Position numbers and translations under genes: made by a program
The notes under the pieces: generated by a model
Seen by the model: only the letters and a program-made list of their open reading frames with translations
What the model was told of the DNA's origin: nothing
Database searches by the model: none
NCBI GenBank assembly: GCA_021739805.1
Contig: JAIPBB010000236.1
Span: forward strand, 1 to 8,569
DNA from: Saprospiraceae bacterium
GTDB taxonomy: Bacteria > Bacteroidota > Bacteroidia > Bacteroidales > JAIPBB01
DNA: 8,569 nt
Reading direction: 5' to 3'
Part shown: piece after piece, positions 6,301 to 8,569 of the stretch
How the letters are laid out: the number at the start of each line of letters is the position of its first letter
Position numbering within the stretch: position 1 is the first letter of the stretch

Positions 6301-7429
6301 TATTTACCTTGATAAGGCAGATATAAACGACCAGGGAATGGCTAATATGCCTGGGGATAATGTGTGGGATAATAATCACACATACAGACTTGATGGAACC
6401 TTTATACCTAGCATAATCAATCCTACTTTGGAATGGTATTACGACCCTACCTTTATAAGTGGGGCATTAGATGGAGACGTAAATCCGTATAATTCACTTA
6501 CAACACCCCCGTTTTATCCGCTATCAACAACATCCGGAGGTCAATCTTATTTGCCAATGTGTCCGGGTCCACCTCAAGCACCTTTTTTAGCTCCTCCATC
6601 ATCAAAATCAGTTGTGAATTTAGATTCTCTAAGAAATATTGAGGTAGGAAGTTTGATTGGAAATTTTATGCCGCTTAGCCCATCGAGTTATATTAGTACA
6701 AAACCAAAAATAAATATATATAGTTTGCCGAAAAACTATATGAAAGCATGGATGGCTTTTAATTTAATGCAACAAAAGCCTCAATATGCTAATTTGAACA
6801 ATGGAAATGATGTTATATATCAACACTTCTTTAACACAATGGCAAATTCAAATATTGGAGAATTTTGCAAAGCGGAAAATTATTCGAAGGTTGGTGATGT
6901 GAATAAATCGGAAGCAATTTTAAATTCAATAGTTCCTCAAAATCTTTTTGAATTCAATTATCTTGAAGTTTTGAAGATTTTTAATAAAACCTTTGCAAAG
7001 GGAATATATTCAATAGCTCAACAAGATGTAACAACATTACAGGGCATTGCATATACTTCACCTGAAGTTGGAGGTTTAGGCGTTTATTTTGCCCGAAATA
7101 TGTTGCGAATAAGTTTAATTGACATTAGTGCTTCAACAAGTAAAAGTAAGCAGGATTCAACTCAAAATATTATACAAAATAATCTTAATGCTGTGAACGT
7201 TATGCCGAATCCAACAAGTGGACTATGTGACTTCTATTTTACAAATGATATTGATGGAAAACTTTTTATTAAGGTTTTTGATATTCGAGGTCGTTTATTG
7301 CTATCTGAAGAGTATGTTAATCAAAACAAAATCCAAATAGATATATCATCATTCGATAAAGGTGTTTATATTTACAATATTTTTAATAATGACAAGATAA
7401 TTCAAAATGGTAAATTAATTAAAAAATAG
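3308..7429 (+). CDS. Giant secreted modular protein with beta-helix and T9SS type A sorting domain
   Basis: This 1373-residue protein starts with a long basic n-region and hydrophobic core (about 21-38), with signal cleavage probably near LFSQ (40-43). Next come a beta-sandwich-like region (about 45-160), a module starting CNLVPNGNLDQ (174-184) and ending IAIDEIEF (334-341), and Ig/PKD-like segments (about 346-427 and 430-525). A long right-handed beta-helix follows (about 540-1005), with recurring N-N-x-[FIL] and GI[YVG] turns such as NNNFYC (668-673), NCDEGI (742-747) and NNTIGSSVRGI (883-893). A helical module (about 1140-1270) has the signature IAYTSPEVGGLGVYFARN (1247-1264). The C-terminus is a T9SS type A sorting domain with MPNPTSG (1299-1305), DIRGRLL (1325-1331), DKGVYIYNI (1350-1358) and GKLIKK at the end. 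It should be exported and fixed on, or released from, the cell surface. I see no catalytic motif; adhesion or polysaccharide binding is plausible. Paired cysteines (166-174, 525-526) may form disulfides. Confidence 0.9.
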   Translation: MKTKTKISIKTGKPNFPKLKRLLISLCAVIVLILFSTAELFSQSTCGTAVTMNINKKKEFNITSSIFWIKFNPTQDILSIAIDKSSNNPSATIEKVVLYEGNCLNLLAIDSFIISNYDSVFFASNLTISNSYYLKICLPAASLMNCYGKFKLGIFDLLSLGGSKAPCCPQTPTCNLVPNGNLDQSNYTGTVSFDISSFYSCLYNNNVCGWAAANLSPQLKGPAANPRIWMWANNSNREAIYTQLNSGNSLTEGSYFLRMNYQEESVGLTNLIARLSNSTTYTSGNVVMNEAMSGLAAFVWTQTTPVVVNITPANQNDLYLIIYPQGTATPISCIAIDEIEFIPFLSSITGPGVICDGDNANLTAEVCLNDETFIPSYQWASNPVGFTSGLQTVNVSPTVTTTYTVTVTYSGYAGSQVASHVVTVNPKPDEPDVTGRNNMCDPPLSVIDYTINNYNPALNLNYSCTINYIGSPSINIPVTNPPIIQIDWNNYPPPVGSQNRAIITVVATDPNTGCSNETSFPVYGCCDNFQQYSQIFTEQTFPTNPTSYGYEQININGTVIIDNMNLMINNSDIYLGGDAKIVITPGSSLTLESCTLRSCDGFNMWDGIYIESEDANLIAVSSVFYDAKNTIVSQNGGIYDLSDNTFDLCYKDLIVEQYNGDHQGTIINNNFYCTSPIALYPHSGQSALYGIQLTDVVKINSTGQIKLGDASSVNYKNRFLNLDYGVYSVNSDFILRNAQFSNCDEGINFTGNDNIPYTNLARDVIIGGSATNQYIFMSNCAKGIVGTAKADIQIYNNFIDESDIGIEIFSTIDNDINIVENDLTNIHLKGIYMGGLTSILHVQNNTISPTSTLGYLTMGIVVYGNDIITFPSGGITASTFICNNTIGSSVRGIILGTNVKMYVEDNNIEVSHAWPTTGISVGITMQDSYGYLIHNEIFTSATYTPTANDIQNLLGIYVSHSFTYLKGNELSRLGSGTYIFKQSYCEFIRNEYYSNWDGIYLDKADINDQGMANMPGDNVWDNNHTYRLDGTFIPSIINPTLEWYYDPTFISGALDGDVNPYNSLTTPPFYPLSTTSGGQSYLPMCPGPPQAPFLAPPSSKSVVNLDSLRNIEVGSLIGNFMPLSPSSYISTKPKINIYSLPKNYMKAWMAFNLMQQKPQYANLNNGNDVIYQHFFNTMANSNIGEFCKAENYSKVGDVNKSEAILNSIVPQNLFEFNYLEVLKIFNKTFAKGIYSIAQQDVTTLQGIAYTSPEVGGLGVYFARNMLRISLIDISASTSKSKQDSTQNIIQNNLNAVNVMPNPTSGLCDFYFTNDIDGKLFIKVFDIRGRLLLSEEYVNQNKIQIDISSFDKGVYIYNIFNNDKIIQNGKLIKK

Positions 7430-7436
7430 GTTAACT

Positions 7437-7473
7437 GAGGTTGGTTGAAATATACCAACCTCTTTATTTTTTT
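7437..7473 (+). terminator. Strong intrinsic terminator after the giant T9SS gene
   Basis: A perfect 9-bp stem, GAGGTTGGT (7437-7445) with ACCAACCTC (7454-7462), closes the 8-base loop TGAAATAT and is followed at once by a U-rich tract (7463-7473, ten T and one A). It begins seven bases after the TAG stop of the giant gene and ends three bases before the next ATG. Confidence 0.9.
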
Positions 7474-7476
7474 AAT

Positions 7477-8569
7477 ATGAAAAACTTACTAATAATATTC
7501 TTATTTCTTACTTCAAATATAGTTTGGGGTCAAAATATTATCCAAAATGGTTCTTTTGAATCATTTATGAATTGCCCGATTCATATATCTCAAAATAATT
7601 TTACTCCTTTAAATGATGTGAATTTTTGGAATTCACCTACAAATAGTACGCCTGATTTCTTTCATAAATGTTGTTATGTTTGGAATTGGTCTCAGCCAAA
7701 AAATGTTAATGGATGGCAACAACCTAGAAGTGGTAAGACTTATGCTGGATTATTTCAACTTGCAATAGACACACCTATTTTCTATTACAAAGAGTATGTT
7801 AAGAATACTCTATCGCAAAATTTGCAACAAAATACTCTATATAATATTCGATTTTTTATCTCTTATAGTTGTTCCTATTGTAGTAGTGGACCTTATAATG
7901 CTGTTGTAACAGATAGTATTGCTTGTTATTTTTCTGATACCTCAGTTTTTTTTAATATTAGTGGAAATATGCCTGTTACTCCACAGCTATATGATACCAC
8001 AGGATTTTATACTGACACCTTAAATTGGATTGAAATTCGTTTTCAATATATTGCCCAGGGATGGGAGAATTATATAACAATTGGTGATTTCAAGCCTTAC
8101 GATTCACTGGCAAATTACCAGGTTTTTCATAATAATGGGCATAATAATGGTGCTTCTTATTTATATATTGATGATGTGGCTATTTGGATGGCAGATACTA
8201 TTCCACCAACTGCAGATGCAGGAAATGATACAACTATATGTATAGGTGGTAAGGCATTGCTTGGTACTCATAATTATTCAGATTATTATTATGAATGGTT
8301 TCCTACAACAGGACTTATTTATGATACGGTAGGGCAAACTTATGCAAGTCCTAATATAACTACAAAATATTATCTTAGAACAACAGATTTCACTTATGAG
8401 AAAACATTGGATAGTGTTACGGTGTATGTTGTTAATTGTGGTCAAAACGACACAACTGTTTGTATAGAGCAAAGTTTTTTATTGGGTAGTACATCAAATC
8501 CAAACTGGAATTATAAATGGTCACCACCAACTTATTTAAATTATGATACTATTGGGCAACCACTTTGCT
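7477..8569 (+). CDS. Secreted modular surface protein with Ig-like repeats, C-terminus cut by the window edge
   Basis: The frame opens at ATG 7477 and stays open to the window end, giving 364 complete codons and no stop. Residues 1-18 are a Sec signal peptide (MKNLLIIFLFL, then IVWGQ with cleavage near 18). Residues 19-240 form a module frequent in Bacteroidota surface proteins: IIQNGSFES (21-29), a Cys-Pro, FWNSPTNSTPDFFHKCC (50-66), NVNGWQQPRSGKTYAGL (76-92), a Cys-rich segment (SYSCSYCSSG, 129-138), W-to-ENYITIGDF (184-205), and YLYIDDVAIW (228-237). I read it as a jelly-roll, possibly carbohydrate-binding. Then come Ig/PKD-like repeats: ADAGNDTTICIGG (246-258) with YEWFPTTGL (272-280), and a second copy from about 322 (NDTTVCIE, YKWSPPTYL). 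Such proteins normally end in a T9SS or gliding-motility C-terminal domain, here beyond the edge. No promoter fits between the terminator and the ATG. Confidence 0.88.
   Translation, partial: MKNLLIIFLFLTSNIVWGQNIIQNGSFESFMNCPIHISQNNFTPLNDVNFWNSPTNSTPDFFHKCCYVWNWSQPKNVNGWQQPRSGKTYAGLFQLAIDTPIFYYKEYVKNTLSQNLQQNTLYNIRFFISYSCSYCSSGPYNAVVTDSIACYFSDTSVFFNISGNMPVTPQLYDTTGFYTDTLNWIEIRFQYIAQGWENYITIGDFKPYDSLANYQVFHNNGHNNGASYLYIDDVAIWMADTIPPTADAGNDTTICIGGKALLGTHNYSDYYYEWFPTTGLIYDTVGQTYASPNITTKYYLRTTDFTYEKTLDSVTVYVVNCGQNDTTVCIEQSFLLGSTSNPNWNYKWSPPTYLNYDTIGQPLC

Overview
The window is AT-rich and looks like chromosomal DNA from a member of the Bacteroidota (Bacteroidetes). Four things point there: a type IX secretion (T9SS) type A sorting domain closes the 1373-residue protein; a surface module common in Bacteroidota ('NGSFE ... 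W ... IDDV' plus Ig-like repeats) forms the protein that follows it; recognisable Shine-Dalgarno sequences are missing; and two matches to the Bacteroidota -7 promoter element TAnnTTTG lie upstream of genes. I cannot name a genus.

Layout: two blocks point away from each other across a 668-bp gap (2640-3307). The left block is on the minus strand. Read in its own direction it holds tatA (2639-2442), an exported and divergent nucleoside hydrolase (2350-1457), a 152-bp gap, and then a tightly packed trio: a four-helix membrane protein (1304-894), a membrane-anchored DUF922-type zinc-protease homologue (897-202) and a lipoprotein (198-1) cut by the window edge. The first two genes of the trio overlap by ATGA and the lipoprotein starts three bases after the protease stop, so the trio is almost certainly one transcript. 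All three products are predicted to act in or at the cell envelope.

The right block is on the plus strand. It holds a very large secreted T9SS protein (3308-7429; signal peptide, beta-sandwich-like modules, Ig-like region, long right-handed beta-helix, conserved helical module, C-terminal sorting domain), a strong intrinsic terminator (7437-7473), and a second secreted modular protein (7477 onward) that runs off the right edge. The terminator ends three bases before that protein's start codon, which is an unusual arrangement.

The divergent gap holds no convincing gene. It does hold several inverted repeats, a short CT tract, a possible leader hairpin and a perfect palindrome over the start of the giant gene. 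I see no rRNA, tRNA, CRISPR array, insertion sequence or attachment site. No complete new system is evident. The least explained unit is the membrane protein / DUF922 protease / lipoprotein trio.
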